NCBI RefSeq assembly: GCF_036417845.1
Contig: NC_089979.1
Location: 4,517,424-4,581,423 of the forward strand
Reading direction: 5' to 3'
Source of the DNA: Apteryx mantelli
Taxonomy: Eukaryota > Chordata > Aves > Apterygiformes > Apterygidae
DNA length: 64,000 nucleotides
Shown: positions 47,880 through 61,072 of the stretch, in pieces
How positions within the stretch are numbered: the first letter of the stretch is position 1
Layout: each line of letters begins with the position of its first letter
Translations under genes and position numbers: made by a program
Notes under the pieces: generated by a model
What the model was told of the DNA's origin: nothing
What the model saw: only the letters and a program-made list of their open reading frames with translations
Database searches by the model: none

Positions 47880-49190
47880 AGGGTGATGTGGGGCTGCGGC
47901 GGTCAAGAGGCAGTGAGGAGCTGTAGGGGGAGGGAGGTGTGGAGGTGGGAGAGGGGTGAGGAGGTGTGGGGAGAGGGTTTGGGGTGAGGGCGATGTGGGG
48001 CTGCAGAGGTGGGAGAGGGTTGGGGTGAGGGCTGTGGAGGCAAAGAAGCAGTGAGGAGCTGTAGGGGGAGGGAGGTGTGGGGCTGTGGAGGTGGGAGAGG
48101 GGTGAGGAGCTGTAGGGGGAGGGAGGTGTGGGGCTGTGGAGGTGGGAGAGGGGCGAGGAGCTGTGGGGAGAGGGTTTGGGGTGAGGGCGATGTGGGGCTG
48201 CAGAGGTGAGAGAGGGTTGGGGTGAGGGCTGTGGAGGCAAAGAAGCAGTGAGGAGCTGTAGGGGGAGGGAGGTGTGGGGCTGTGGAGGTGGGAGAGGGGC
48301 GAGGAGCTGTGGGGAGAGGGTTTGGGGTGAGGGCGATGTGGGGCTGCAGAGGTGAGAGAGGGTTGGGGTGAGGGCTGTGGAGGCAAAGAAGCAGTGAGGA
48401 GCTGTAGGGGGAGGGAGGTGTGGGGCTGTGGAGGTGGGAGAGGAGTGAGGAGCTGTGGGGAGGGGGTTTGGGGTGAGGGCGATGTGGGGCTGCAGAGGTG
48501 AGAGAGGGTTGGGATGAGGGAGATGTGGTGCTGCAGAGGTGAAGAAGCAGTGAAGAGCTGTGGGCTGAGGAAGATGTGGGGCTGTGGAGGTGGGAGAGGG
48601 ATAAGGAGCTGTGGGGAGGGGATTTGGGGTGAGGGAGGTGGGGTAGTGAAGGTAGGAGGAGTGGGGAGCTGTGGGGAGAGGGTTTGGGGTAAGGGAGATA
48701 GGCTGTGGGAGTAAGGAAGAGATGAGCTGGGGGAGGGAGATGTGGGGCTGTGGAGGTGGGAGAAGGGTGAGGAGCAGTGGGGAGAAGGTTTGGGGTGAGG
48801 GAGATGAGGGGCTGCAGAGGTGGGAAAGGGATGAGGAGCTGTGGGGTGAGGGCTCAGGGTGAAGGAGGTGTGGGACTTGAGGCTGTGAGGGTAAGGAAGG
48901 GATGAGGAGCTGTTATGGGAAGGAGATGTGGGGCTGCAGAGGTGGGAAAGGGGTGATGAGGTGTTGGAGAGGAATTGGGGTGAGGGAGATGTGGGGCTGT
49001 GGAGGTTGGGGGGAAGGATTGGGGTGAGGGAGATTGGGCTGTGTGGTGGGAAAGGGATGAGGAGCTGCAGGGAGTGGGACTGGGATGAGGGAGATATGGA
49101 GCTGTGGGGAGAAGGATTGGGGGAGGGAGATGTGGGGCTGCAGAAATAAGGAAGGGATGAGGAGCTGGGGGAGAAAGAAAGGGTGGGCAT
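47880..49190. repeat. G- and purine-rich minisatellite with higher-order structure
   Basis: Variants of a short set of words (GAGGAGCTGTGGGGAGAGGG, GTTTGGGGTGAGGG, GATGTGGGGCTGCAGAGGTG, GGAGGTGGGAGAGGGG) repeat for about 1.3 kb. A basic unit of 51 bp is exact between 48,051 and 48,102. A higher-order unit is marked by GGCAAAGAAGCAGTGAGGAG at about 48,039, 48,236 and 48,382, giving spacings of 197 and 146 bp, which differ by exactly one 51-bp unit. Copies become more divergent to the right of about 48.5 kb. The plus strand is nearly free of C. It lies just inside the predicted first intron. On the minus strand the repeat reads open for 561 codons of Pro/Ser/Thr/His-rich low-complexity sequence, an artefact of the missing stop words. 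Confidence 0.9.
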
Positions 49191-52100
49191 AATGTGAGGG
49201 GGTGAATGGTAGGATGAATAAGGTGGGATTGGAGAGCCTGGAAAGATTGGGTTGTTGGGAATATAAGCAGTCCTAATGAGGTGAAGATGGGATGAGGAAG
49301 AGGTGGCCGAGTGCTCCTTGGGGATTGTGCTGGGTGGCGAATATGCTGGGAGAGGACTTGTCAGAGGTGCTAAAGATGGCAGTTAGTTTAGCCCCTCAGA
49401 TTTAAGCTTTCTCTGCCACTTGAATAATTCCATGCTTAATCTGTAACCTGAGCTCAGCGCTTTACCATGAAACAGTTCGAAGTCTCACCTCGCCTAGTGT
49501 AGCACGGTTGAGAGAGAAATTACCTATTGTTAAACCCTTACAAAACTTCCCAGGCATCCTACCGAAAAACTACAGTTTTCTTAAGCTCCGGATGTTTCAT
49601 GTTATCAGTAATTGGAGCACCTTAGAGGTGTGAACTTGCAGTGGTGGTCTCCTGCCTCTGACAGGTGCAGAAACTGCTTTTGACCTTGAAAAATACTGTC
49701 CCTTTGTGGCAGTTGTTTTCTATTGTAATGAGTCCTGCGACTCTAGTATTTGAAGGATTGGCCTCCTGGACTGTGTGTGTATATAAGAGGAAAGGAGGGA
49801 GGAAAAGATCTAGCCAGGACTCAGCACTGAATGCAGTGACAAGTTGATGTTGCTGGAATTGGGCTACTGCAGCTGGTTACAAATGAAGAGAGAAAAGTGA
49901 AGTTGCAGATGTTGGGTGTCTGACTGAAGAGGTGACTCCTTTCTACGTTGCAGAAAGGAGAGGTGTTGCAAGAAGCAGCCCTAAAGCAATAGGCAGTGCT
50001 GGAAAGGTGGAGCACAGATTTATATTGCAGTTAGGAGAACTCGTGAGAAGAAATCACACTGTTACAGCATGTATCCGTAATACTGTGTGAAAGCTGTTCT
50101 GCAGTATGATCTGCATCATGTTCCACTTCCTTGGGTCAGACAGTGCTACTAAAATTTAATGAAATATGGCTTGAGCTGGCACTTCAGCTCAAAGAAAGAG
50201 CTAGTGAATGCTTCCTGCTTTCCTTTAGACCTCAAGCTTTTTGTAAGTATCTGGCAAAAGCAGTTGCTGGTGTGATTGCTCTGATATTTCTACCACTTAA
50301 ATGCAGAACCTGCATAGCTTGTGTATGCCTTCCTCCCTCGTACCAGAATTGCAAAAGATAAGGTCTTCCTCATTAGGTTTGTTTAATGATTATACTGAAT
50401 GGTTGAAATGTTCAACAGGCCTAAGTGTTCCCTTCCTAAACAAGGAAAAGGGCTTGAGATAAGAGTTTTAAGGTTTTTAGTTGACAGTTTGGTTATAAAT
50501 GCTCCTAAAAGTGTGTTTTTACTAAATTTTAAAAAGGTAATGACACCTTCTTAGGCTTTTAATACTGCATCCAGTAGTCTTGGAGGTAGCCAAAAACAGT
50601 TTATTGGTTCCCATGCCTGTCAAAGGTAGTGGCAGCTGCTGTCTTGGAAATGAGAGCTTCATTCCAGTATTAATGAGATTAAATCGGGTATTTAAGGGGC
50701 TTTTCATGACAAAATAACAATTTCCATGATCTAAAGGATGGGATCAGTGGAACAATGTCTATTTTAGTTAGCTACTTGTACTATTGGAGGCCAGTTCATG
50801 TTAATCGGCTCATGCCTCACTGAGAAGGGAAGTGACAACAGTTCTTGCATTTGGTTGTGCATAACTGAGGCATCTTGAGTAAAACTGAAAACTTGCAGCT
50901 CTATAGATAACCCTCTTACATAATGCATGCTAACCCCGGTTAAACCTGCTGCTCTTCAGGTGGTTGTTTCCATGAAAAGAATGAGCAATATCTGCTAACA
51001 CAATCTTGTTTGAATGCTGCTGGAACTGCTTGCAATCAAAAGTAACTCTTGCCCACAAAGCTGAAATGTCGTCTTAGCAGTCTAGTCTCTGTACACTTTA
51101 AATAGACTTTTGTTGCATTGATTTCAGCTGACAAGGGAGTGTCTTCTCCTGTAGGAGTCCTTCATTAATAGTGAGAAGGTGGTATATTTAAGACTATCTT
51201 TACATAGCTGGCGAACCTGCTGCTTCTGTCTTCAACTTGCAAGGAAATCATGAAGTGCGACATTTGGGCGCCCTTTCAGTGGTGCAACACAAGTAGAATA
51301 TTTATGTGGATTCTAATGAAGCTTAGTGTAATGTAACTCAACCAATACCCATGTGTATATGTCTAAGTACATGTGACCTAAATTCTTCACACTGAAGCAA
51401 ATGTAGCAGCGGAGTGCCTGGGTGAAGAGCTTTCTGAAGCAACTGTCTTTATTCTACTGTGTGGAAACACAGGCTCTGAGGAGCTTTGCAACAGCAGGCT
51501 GAACTTGGACCCATCTCACAAGGCTGTGACCTTGGAGCTTAATTACTTTTAAACTCGCTCCAGTCTTGGATTCACTGACAGCTAAAGAGTTTGGTCTTGG
51601 TAATTTAATATTGCTCTGTTTGTCTGCTAAGGAATGTGTGAACTCTGTCTCCCTGTATAAACTTGTTTTTTTTCAAAAAATGGATCATTCCTAAAAGCTA
51701 TATGAGAATATTCTCATTTGTTAATACCTGTGGAGCATTTTACTAGTGAAACTGCAGGTAATGCTTAATCTTTTTGAGAAGTCAAAATGCATTGCTGATT
51801 GGGTAGTTCAGAAAAATGTGTAAGCTTTGAAAGGCATCTTACAAATGCCTAGATGGGAGTTTATTGCTGAACTGACCTAGTAGCTGCAATATAATGAGCA
51901 GAGTTGTGACTGAAGTTCTTCCTTATACAGCTGAATTTGATCTTGTCTGGCTGAATCTTCATGAAATAAACTCTGCTATGGTATACTGCTGTCATTCTCT
52001 TCATAGCCACATACCTCAGACTTAAGGCTTTGCTCCTACAGCAGGTGGACAGTTTCTCACAAGTACTGTGGGCACCTCAATTCACATGTTATGCAAAAGC

Positions 52101-52485
52101 AGTGAAATCCTTTCACATCTCCCATCATGGGAAACTGCAGTTGGAAATTCTTTCTGAGTTTAACTGGTGGTCTATCTGTACTGTTACTCCTAACAGTAGA
52201 AGCTAACCTCAAATAATTGCATCAAATGATCAAGTAGCATGTGTTGAGCAACCCTGCACGTACAGTGGTATCATGCTTGAGATAAAAACAACCTCCAGTT
52301 GCTATTCAAACTGACTTTGATAACCTGTTCGTTGATGCTGGCACAAAAGCATGCTAAATGGAGGTGAAGCTACTTGACTTGACATGGGGCTTCCAAGTTC
52401 ATCTGCCAGGGTAGCTGCTGTGGAAGCAGCGAGGCCATCACATGGCATGGGGGAAGCTCTAACAGCTTCCTGAGTCTCACTGGTA

Positions 52486-53277
52486 ATGCACTGGGGTCCT
52501 AAGGAGACCTTATGGCTTCTACCTGTAATAACTGCAAGATCCCAAGCTCTGGCCCATTATAGCCAAAGGCATGAGAGTCATCAAAGCTACTTCAGCTTTA
52601 GTCTAAGTGTGTGGAATTGCTTCTGTCAGAGAAGGCTTAAACTGACTTGGTTACTCTGTGAGAGCTCCCAGTCCTTCAACACGCAGCCTGCTGTCAGTCT
52701 TATTGAGCAGCTTCCATTTGAAAGTGCAGGTAACTCAGGAATACTGAATGCGATGGTGGTTGCTCACTCAAACAGTCCCCAGTTTAACACCAATATATTG
52801 AAACAATACTCTTCCAAATCAAAATATTATTCTTGCCTAGTAACTGCTTTAATAATGAGTCCAGTGAACTTTGTAGCACAGCAATATATGCAAGTCACTA
52901 AAAAAACAAACAAAACAAATGATTCTGACAAATCCATTTGCCAGAAAGCTAAAAAACATAATATCTCCTGTCAGGATGAATGTCGTGTTGTATGTAGCTT
53001 GAAAGATAGTCGGTATTTCTTTTTGAGAATCACCTTCAAGATGGGCGCTCCTAGTCTGCTTCCAGAACTGGCTTCTGGGCTGTCACTAGCTCAGACCAGA
53101 GCTCTACTAAAGACTTCACATGCTTCACTAAACTGCTGCTGGTCAGATGACTGTTCAAAAGTTTGCACCTTATCAGTTACCCACACATCTTGCATTTGGG
53201 CCACAGCCCTACCCAGTGCATTCAGTAACCACCCAAAATGTCAACTGGTAAAGGATATTACTATGTCCTTAAGCTAG
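52486..53277 (+). other. 263-codon open frame, probably not a gene
   Basis: The frame opens just after a stop at 52,471 and its ATG follows five codons later. It stays open for 263 codons in AT-balanced sequence. The predicted protein is rich in Ser, Cys, Leu and Thr and has no domain, signal peptide or repeat that I recognise. Codon use looks unbiased. It has no promoter of its own and no convincing flanking splice sites in frame. A frame this long is uncommon by chance in 64 kb but not excluded. Confidence 0.15.
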
Positions 53278-54145
53278 AACTTTGAGGGTCCCTTGTATCC
53301 CAGCGCAAATTAGTTACTGCTGTCCTGAATAATACTGGTTGTTCTGTAATGCTTCGATATTATATAGTTCACGCTGTTTGGAGTGGAACAGGATACTCTG
53401 CATTAGAAAGAGCTGAGTTCATAGTATTAAATGTAGGCCTGTGATATAGTTGCTGGAGGCCGAATTTGCCTCAAGTTAAAAGCTGAACTTCAGGCATCTC
53501 AGCAATGGCTTCAGAGCGCTGCAATGTCTGAGTCATTGCTCAGTAGTTTACGTGCTGTGAACTGCCATCTTAGGGAAACTGGCACACAGTAGCTTAACTA
53601 AAGCCCTTAGTGTTGGTATTTCCAACAAGTGCTGTAAAGTCACTTAGACTGCCGACTGGAATACTGCTTTATAACAACTAAGGACAAGCAGCCAGGGTTT
53701 CGCATCGAGCTCGTTCTTGGCAATAACTTTCTGGCTAGCTTCAGGACATAAGGCTTTCATTTGGTAATGATTTGGTTTGGCTTAGGAGCTGTTTCTGACC
53801 TTGGTTTGGCTCTTACTGGTATGTAGTCTACTCAAATGTAAGCCTCTGGGTGACGGGAAGGTTGTTTGTCTCTTCAGTACATGGACAGCTATACTCTAAA
53901 ATCCCAGTTAAAATTGAGGAAGACTTGCTTTCCAGGACCTCCTGTCTCTGAGGGATACAGGCTACTGAACTAGTCTCCTTGGCTTAACCTTGTTAGGCTT
54001 GACTAGTCAGCCTTAAGGCAACACTGCTAAAAGACTGCAAGTTGGGGGGCCCCTGGTGCTAGGATAGAATAAAACCCACCTTTCCTGTAAGACTAAAACT
54101 GCAGGTCATAATAGATGCCTCATCTGTAGCGCGGCATAAAAATGT

Positions 54146-54157
54146 AAAAAAAAAAAA
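54146..54157. repeat. Poly-A tract (A12)
   Basis: Twelve uninterrupted A residues in the predicted intron. Confidence 0.9.
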
Positions 54158-57100
54158 GTAAACAACAAACTTGGATTTCTTAGCCCTAAAAACAGACTGA
54201 AGATGCTTTTTAAAAAAATTAAATAGGGTGTGAACAGCAACAGATGCAGGAAAGCATTACTCCTGAATTGTTTTACTAAACGATATCTGAAGTGGATTTT
54301 ATCAGTGTTCTGGGGAGAGCAAGACTGGAGCTCTTAGAGTTGAGAGGACCTAGTTTCCTCATCTTGTTTTAACTGAGAACTCTAATGTTTTTGTAACTGA
54401 AATTGAAACCAGTGTTGTGCTGACCCTGCATATTTCCTATCCTCTGCTGGCTGGCCTGCAGTACTTTTGCATGCAGTATAGTTCATTTATTTTGGAGACT
54501 TAAAAACAAGCCATTATCACCCTTTGGTGCCAGATAAATAAATGACCTAACTGGGGGGCTGAACCCAAAGTGCCGTCTCTACAAAAGCACAATTGCATGT
54601 TGTACTTATCATCATTCTGCCCTTGAATATATGATCGGTCTTCCTGGACCACATCCAGAAACCAGTGGCTTAACCCAACAAGCGATGACTACAGAACAGT
54701 CAGTTTTCTGTGCCACTTCATTTCCTATCATCACTTACATACAGCAAGCAGTCTTCCAGAATACATGTAAATTATTTGAACTGCATAATCTACCACTTGC
54801 TTATCAGTCAAATGAGAATAGATGTGGGAGGAACAGAATCAACTATTAAAGTAATTTTGATGCTGGATCTTTGCTTTCAGGTAACAAGGGCTTCGGGGTT
54901 TCTGTGGGGAGGGGGAAGGAATGCACGCGGGGTAAAAATACTCCTCCTCTTTCAGGAATATCTCAGCAAGTACATTGGTCTATGCAGTCTGGCTTGGGAT
55001 ACTCCCAAAGGAGTGATTTGGCAGTCTGAACTATTGCTCCTTAGAGTAGTGTGGCTGGCCAGCTAACTCCCAAGGGTTCAAAAAATAACCTAAAACAAAT
55101 GCACAACTTGCTTCAATGCTAACACATCTAGTGCACGTCCTGTTTGTCTGAAACATGTCTGGGGAAATCAACTCTTGATGTAGGCTTGTTCTTGTTCTTT
55201 TTGTTGGCTCTTGTTCTGCTTCTAACCCCTCTGTAGAAAGGGAAAATGCCAACGCTTCAGTGCAGGAGTTATCCTGATGTTTCCAACATCTTATACTTCT
55301 GCGTGTCTCAGAATACCACTTACATAGGTTTTGACATTTTTGGTTTTGGGACTGTCCAAAGCTTTTTGATTCAAATGTCACAGCATAAAGGTGAAAACAC
55401 TACCTTCTTCAGTGGGCTAAAAAGGAGAGTGACCCGGAGTTTTCTGTGCTTCTCATGCTCCTACAGTTATTGCAGGCCTGACAGTTTGAGCCCTGGTTTT
55501 TCTGCTGCTTTGCTTTCCAGATTGCTTGGCCAGTTTAGTCCTCTCCAAGGTCTGGTATGTTCAAAACTTCTGTCATGCAGCTGCATGATAGTAAGTCTGT
55601 CTTGAAATCCACTGGAGGACACTTGGGAGAAGTGGCATTGGACCAGCTAGTGTGTCCTCTTGCACGTAGTCACTCCAGGATAGTCTGCCTAACAGTCTAA
55701 GATGCCATCTGAAAGTAAGCCTCTGAACCCTATGGATACTAGTGGGATGTATGCATATGAACTTGACTGGTGTGCTAAATAAAGGATATATAGCCTTTTT
55801 GCTGGGGTCTCAGGTAGCTTCCAGTTATGCTATACTACAAGAGCTTGGATTCCCATCCAGTGAATCTAGTGCCTGCTCTTCCACAGATGCCTAGTGCCTG
55901 TTCCTCTAGTAGGCTTAAGCTTCAATCGTTAGTAATGACTTTTCACTAATGAAGAATGTTAGGATATACTTGTGGGCATGTAGTCCTATTTGCTGTGATG
56001 CCTTAAAATGGAGCCTTACTCTGACTTCTTAGGCTGTTTGTGACTAGATCCAATTAATATCAGACTTTTCTCTCTATAAAACCTAATATAGTACGTCTGA
56101 GGCATGTCATAAATTTGACTCCTGTACTCCTTGAATAGACTTTTTGGCTCCCACTACCTCTATACAAGTTACTTTATGGGAAGTTGCTCGCACTTACCTT
56201 GTGCAGAAAATAGCTGTGCCCAATAACTGCAGACTATTAAACATGATTTGTTCATCAGTGTACTTTCAGCTCTTTCTAGCAACACAGCACTGCATAGTAT
56301 TTCCCTAGGCTACACTTAGCAGCTTTCTTTTTCTCATTAACTATGCTCCTAAATTAACACTTATTCTGTATTAAGACTGGTTACTGAATAACTGACTAAT
56401 TAGTGCCTCATTTATTACTGGTACAATAGTAGCTACACTGTTTTGTGAACTTTCAGCAGCTTTTGGTCAACAGACCAATTGTCTGGGTGACTCTGTAAGG
56501 GTCCTGTGGAGGTACTTTTAAATATCTCACCCACAGGATCTCTCAATCAACTTGAGAATAAGTTGCCTTGATTGCGGACCATAACCTCATTCTACTTATT
56601 CCCCCACTGAGATTTTAGTAATTAAAGTGGCCTGTGGTCAAGCATCCCTGTTAGAGAAAGCTTCAAGTTCCTACATAACTACTGTATTAAAACTGAATAC
56701 TGAAAACACCATAGCTTGCAAGAGACACGTTTTTCAAATGAGTGGGACGTGAGACTTCACCAATAAATACAGTCAAAAATTGTTGCAATGCAACAAATGA
56801 TATGGAAATACTGCCTCTAGGAAACAGAGCAAGAAAGGTGCTGTAATTCTGTGCTTTAAGCAGTTCCGGTAAAATTGCTTTACACTTAAATAGATCTGAA
56901 CTGAAGACAGCTGTTCCAGGAGGGGTGTTGGTAATAGCTCCCCGGGCCTCAATACTAAGAGTATGCCTTATGATCAGGGCAGAGTCTGATGTTAATGTAT
57001 TTAAATGTTTCATCTCCATGCAGTGTGTTGCCTAGTTGGAGTTTAAATTGAGGTGGTCAAGGTGAAAGTGCTGTGCAGCTGAACGAAAGCAATACCTTTG

Positions 57101-58432
57101 TTTATCTCCAGTGGCAGCATTCAGCTTGTTAATATTGCATCAACCTGTAACTTGGAAAATAAGTGGAAGCCTGCCAGTAATGAATATTAAGGAAAAAAAG
57201 CGGGGGGGGGAGGGTTTCCTTATTTTGCTTCAATGATTGTCCAGCATCTCTTGTAATTCTTACATGGTTTGCTTTTGTAAGTGCCATCATAAAGCCTTTT
57301 TGGGTCACTGCAAATGTAGGAATTAAATAACTTCCTTTGTTATTTCTGTTACTTGACTTTATTATTATCCAGACAATAAGAATACTGGCCTATCCTTGGC
57401 TTTCAATGAGGTATTTTTTTAAAGGACACTGGACTAGACTCAGAGCAAATCGGGAGACCAAGGCTGGAAACTTCTGGACCCCAGTTTATCCAATAAAGCA
57501 AATGAGCCCAAAACTCTTCACAAATTGGTTAGCATCACAATACAAGCTATAGCTTTGAAAGTTGTTTGATGTGAGTGTCTAGGACTGAAGATGCATCTTT
57601 TTTGTCTGAAAGGGTTTATGCTTTTAGTCATGCTGTCACCATGCCAACCCTTCAGGAAAGCATGGAAACATAGAAGGCTCAGGATCAATGAATGAATCTC
57701 CAGCTATATTTGTAACTGGGCTTGTAGTTTAATGTTAAATCTGTATTTGCAAGACTTTCAGATAGCAAATTAGACAGACTAAACTGCAGGCTGGCCAGGA
57801 AAAGTCGGGAGGTCTGAGCAGCATCTCTGATAGTTATATGAGCACCTTCACTCACAGTATGAATGAGGAGGGTGCATTCAAAGTGATGCAGGTGTCACAG
57901 TGATCTAATGGGACTCAAAGTATGACTTTGAGGATATAACTGCTGAAATTAGAATAATCACAGCAAATTGTGGTCACACCTGCTTCTAATGGTAAGAAAT
58001 CTACCTCACTAAGAGCTTCAATAATCGGATGTCTGGGTGCAAGACTAACCAACAAGTGGGAGGCGTCTGCCCAAGGCTAGTGCGTTTCAATACCGTGTTT
58101 CTCTATTGCATGTAGCTATTATGGATAATGCTGCTCAAGACTTATCCCGTCACCTGTGTGATGTGTAAACTTCCTTGATTCGGTCTGTGACCACCCAAAG
58201 GCTCGGCCCAGTTGACGTGCAGCTGAGTACTGGATATGACCACAAAGCAACTCCTTTTGTCCATCCATTTCCATACTAATGCTGAGGAAAGCTGAAGGTT
58301 TTACCTACTCAAATACAGCTGGAGAGTCATCCAAAAGAGGCTGGAAGATGATTCTGCCAGAACTTAATTAGTATTTTTTTGCCATCTTGTCACAAGTGGC
58401 TGTGCCAGAAGTTGACTTTGAATTTCTTTTAG

Positions 58433-58611
58433 AACTGGCACCCTGTAGAGATGAAGTCACGTCTGCGCTGTTTCTCCAAGACTCGAGCAGCGCTGTGCCG
58501 TTAGCTCGTTGGGGAGTCAGGCAGCAGAGGAGCCTCGTCTCTGCCACCACCAGGCGTTATATAACTCTTCAAAGCTGCCACCTCCCGGATCAGTGGCTTT
58601 CAGAACATGTG
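58433..58611 (+). other. Candidate exon, CpG-dense islet
   Basis: A 179-bp segment preceded by the acceptor-like GAATTTCTTTTAG and followed by the donor-like GTG|GTGAGG. It carries about nine CpGs in roughly 140 bp (GTCACGTCTGCGC, ACTCGAGCAGCGC, GCCGTTAGCTCG, CTCGTC, GGCGTTATATAAC), unlike the surrounding CpG-poor DNA. One frame is open through it without a recognisable protein. An ATG at about 58,450 opens only a short frame. It could be an alternative or second untranslated exon, a weak internal promoter (it contains TATATAA), or a chance cluster. Confidence 0.3.
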
Positions 58612-60600
58612 GTGAGGGGAGGAGGTGGCAGAGACATGCTAAATAGGGAAGCTATGAAAAGCTGCCTGCATCAGGACTTTTATATACCTTGATAAGAACT
58701 GCACTGACAGCTGCTAGAAGAGCCTGGTGCAGTAAAAGACATCAGTGCTTTTCTGCTCAAAGCAAAATTTATGAGCAAAGGTTACGATGAGCGTTTTTTC
58801 TGGAAAGCTTGTTGGCAAAGTTAATTCAGATATCTGAGTTTCTTGTGGGAGAGGGGTTTGCTGTGTTTTTCTTTGATCTGTTCAAAACTAGCTTTGTTTG
58901 TCTTTGATCTACAGAGCTAATTCCTTGCTCGTTATCCTGGTTGGTAACAGTTCAGGGTCTGTTCCCAAAAATATCTAGGGCGGCAAAGACTTTTTGGTGC
59001 TAACACAGCACTGCATTAAGGAGACAAAGCAAAGAATTAAAGAGTATTTACCTTCTTGCTTCCCCATGTACAAAAGAGTACACAGTATTGCTTTTGATGC
59101 TGTGTGCAAGATGAAACTGGAGATTTTAGAGGTTTTTGTTTGGAACCGGGCTGTGCAACAAGGAAATGCACCTTGAACTCCTAATTAACTAGGCACCAAT
59201 TCTTTTAATTTTTGCCTTTTGTCCTATGGCACAAGCTGCAGCTTTCCAAGACAACCCCTTCATAACTTGAGATCCTCTCTCAATCTAAACAGCCTGGACT
59301 ATTCCAGTCAAGCTTTCCTTTGCGTAACTGAGTCAAACCAGGATGTGCTCACTGTGGTGAACCCTAGTTTTGAGTTGGTCTGCTCGTGGCTTGGTAGCCC
59401 TCTGGAGAAACAAATGCCAGTTCACAGAATCACCTAATCAGTTTGCTACACTCACCAATTCCTTGATTTTTATGATGCGCAGATCATGCCTCTAGCTTGC
59501 TTGCAGCAAAGAGGATGGAGGAGTGTTTTAAGATTGCTTGAGTTCCTGGGCTTTGTCCAGTTCCTTGAACCGATAGTGTTTAAAAATAAAAAGCATGCCA
59601 GAAGACACAGGCATGTTCAGTTTCTTTTCCGTGCAGGCAAAGAAATGAGATCAGGTGACTTTCAAGCAGCTCGGTCTCCTACCCAGATGCTTGGGTGTGT
59701 TACCCAATGTCTGTCCTTGAGTAAACTGGAGTCTTTAACTGTACTGAGGCACTTCACACTGAGCTGTAAAGCTAGTGTCCATACTAATTTCAGTTCCCTG
59801 TTTTGAAAGCTGGTAATACTTTACTTCCAAGGCTTTGCACTTCATAGGAGTGAAGCTTACAGCCTGACTGAAACTTATCCTTACAGGACGAATATTCCCT
59901 CATCAGGGGAAATGCAGGATACCGTTGCCATACTTGTATGCATCCTCTTTCTCTAGACCTCATATGATGAGTGTTAAGGCAAGGTAATGCTGCAAGCCCT
60001 CAAAGGAAGGTGAGCTGAGAAACAGTTTCTGTAGCCAAAAGTCTTGTCTTATCTGCAGTCAGTGCAGACCTCAGCATGTATAACTAGCAAGAACTGTGCA
60101 GACGCCTCATGAATTCTTCTCTTGCAGGATTTGTTATCAGTGAAGCATAAAAGTTAGTTATACTTCTTAATAAACCAGTAACTCTTATTTTCTGTCTACC
60201 CCACATTTAAGTTACCTTGAACTTGCTGCTCTTCGATTAAAAAGCATGATGTGGCATGTTAGTCTCCTTAGCTTGCATTCTGTTTTTAATGCAGAATTCA
60301 GACTTGAGTATTGTTTGGCTTAATAAAGCTTTACAAAGTGGAAGTGACCTTTTGAACTATTTCTACCATATTTCATGGTGATCTAGGTCTCCAGAGGACT
60401 TCATGGGTCAAAACAGTCTGCTTTTATTGCAGAAATACTTTTATAGAGGAAATATGTTAAACTTGCTACTGGGTGAACAAAAACCTGACTCTATTACATT
60501 AGGACAGGATAATAAATGCAGAAAACTGCATTTCATTTTCAAATGACCTAACACAGAGATGTGTTGCCCTCTGTTTTAGCTATTAAGCTTTGGCTGGTGC

Positions 60601-60760
60601 ATAAACAAAGCAATATTAAGAAATTTGAAGTCTTTTTAGGCTCTTGGAGCCTAAAACATTAAAGCATATCATGCTAAATTGCACATTCCTGTAATCAAAT
60701 CATATTCTTCCCAAAAATCTGGCAGGTGATAGTTCTAACAGTAAACACATTTGTTTATTG
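60601..60760. promoter_or_regulatory. Cluster of forkhead-type motifs
   Basis: ATAAACA at 60,601-60,607, GTAAACA at 60,741-60,747 and TGTTTAT at 60,752-60,758 match the core bound by FOX factors on either strand. The last two are separated by only four bases. The surroundings (about 60.24-61.0 kb) are AT-rich without repeat signature. Such motifs are common in AT-rich DNA, so an enhancer is only a suggestion. Confidence 0.3.
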
Positions 60761-61072
60761 CATAAGCCTGTACTGTAAGAAAAATAAAGTGACTAAGCAG
60801 AATGTTCTGTCAGTAAAGCTGCCAAAATAAATCAGTCCAGAAGGGCAAGCTATTTTTTTCATTAAAATAAGCTTCAACAGCTATGGAATTTTTCAGCCGA
60901 AGGGCTTCCTCTCACTTGACAAATGACTAAAATGTCAGATGCCTCCGGGTGCTGACCAATAACTTGCATCTGCTTAAAGATCTGTAATAGTCAAGTAATA
61001 AATGTGGCTGTTGTTCACAAGCTGCAAGAATTAAACACTTGTCTTCCTCCAATTGCCTGTGTTATCTGCGAG

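Noticed and set aside
47505..49190. 561-codon minus-strand open frame, Pro/Ser/Thr/His-rich
   Set aside because: It lies wholly over the purine-rich minisatellite and the GC-rich promoter. The repeat simply lacks stop words on that strand, and the protein is low-complexity.
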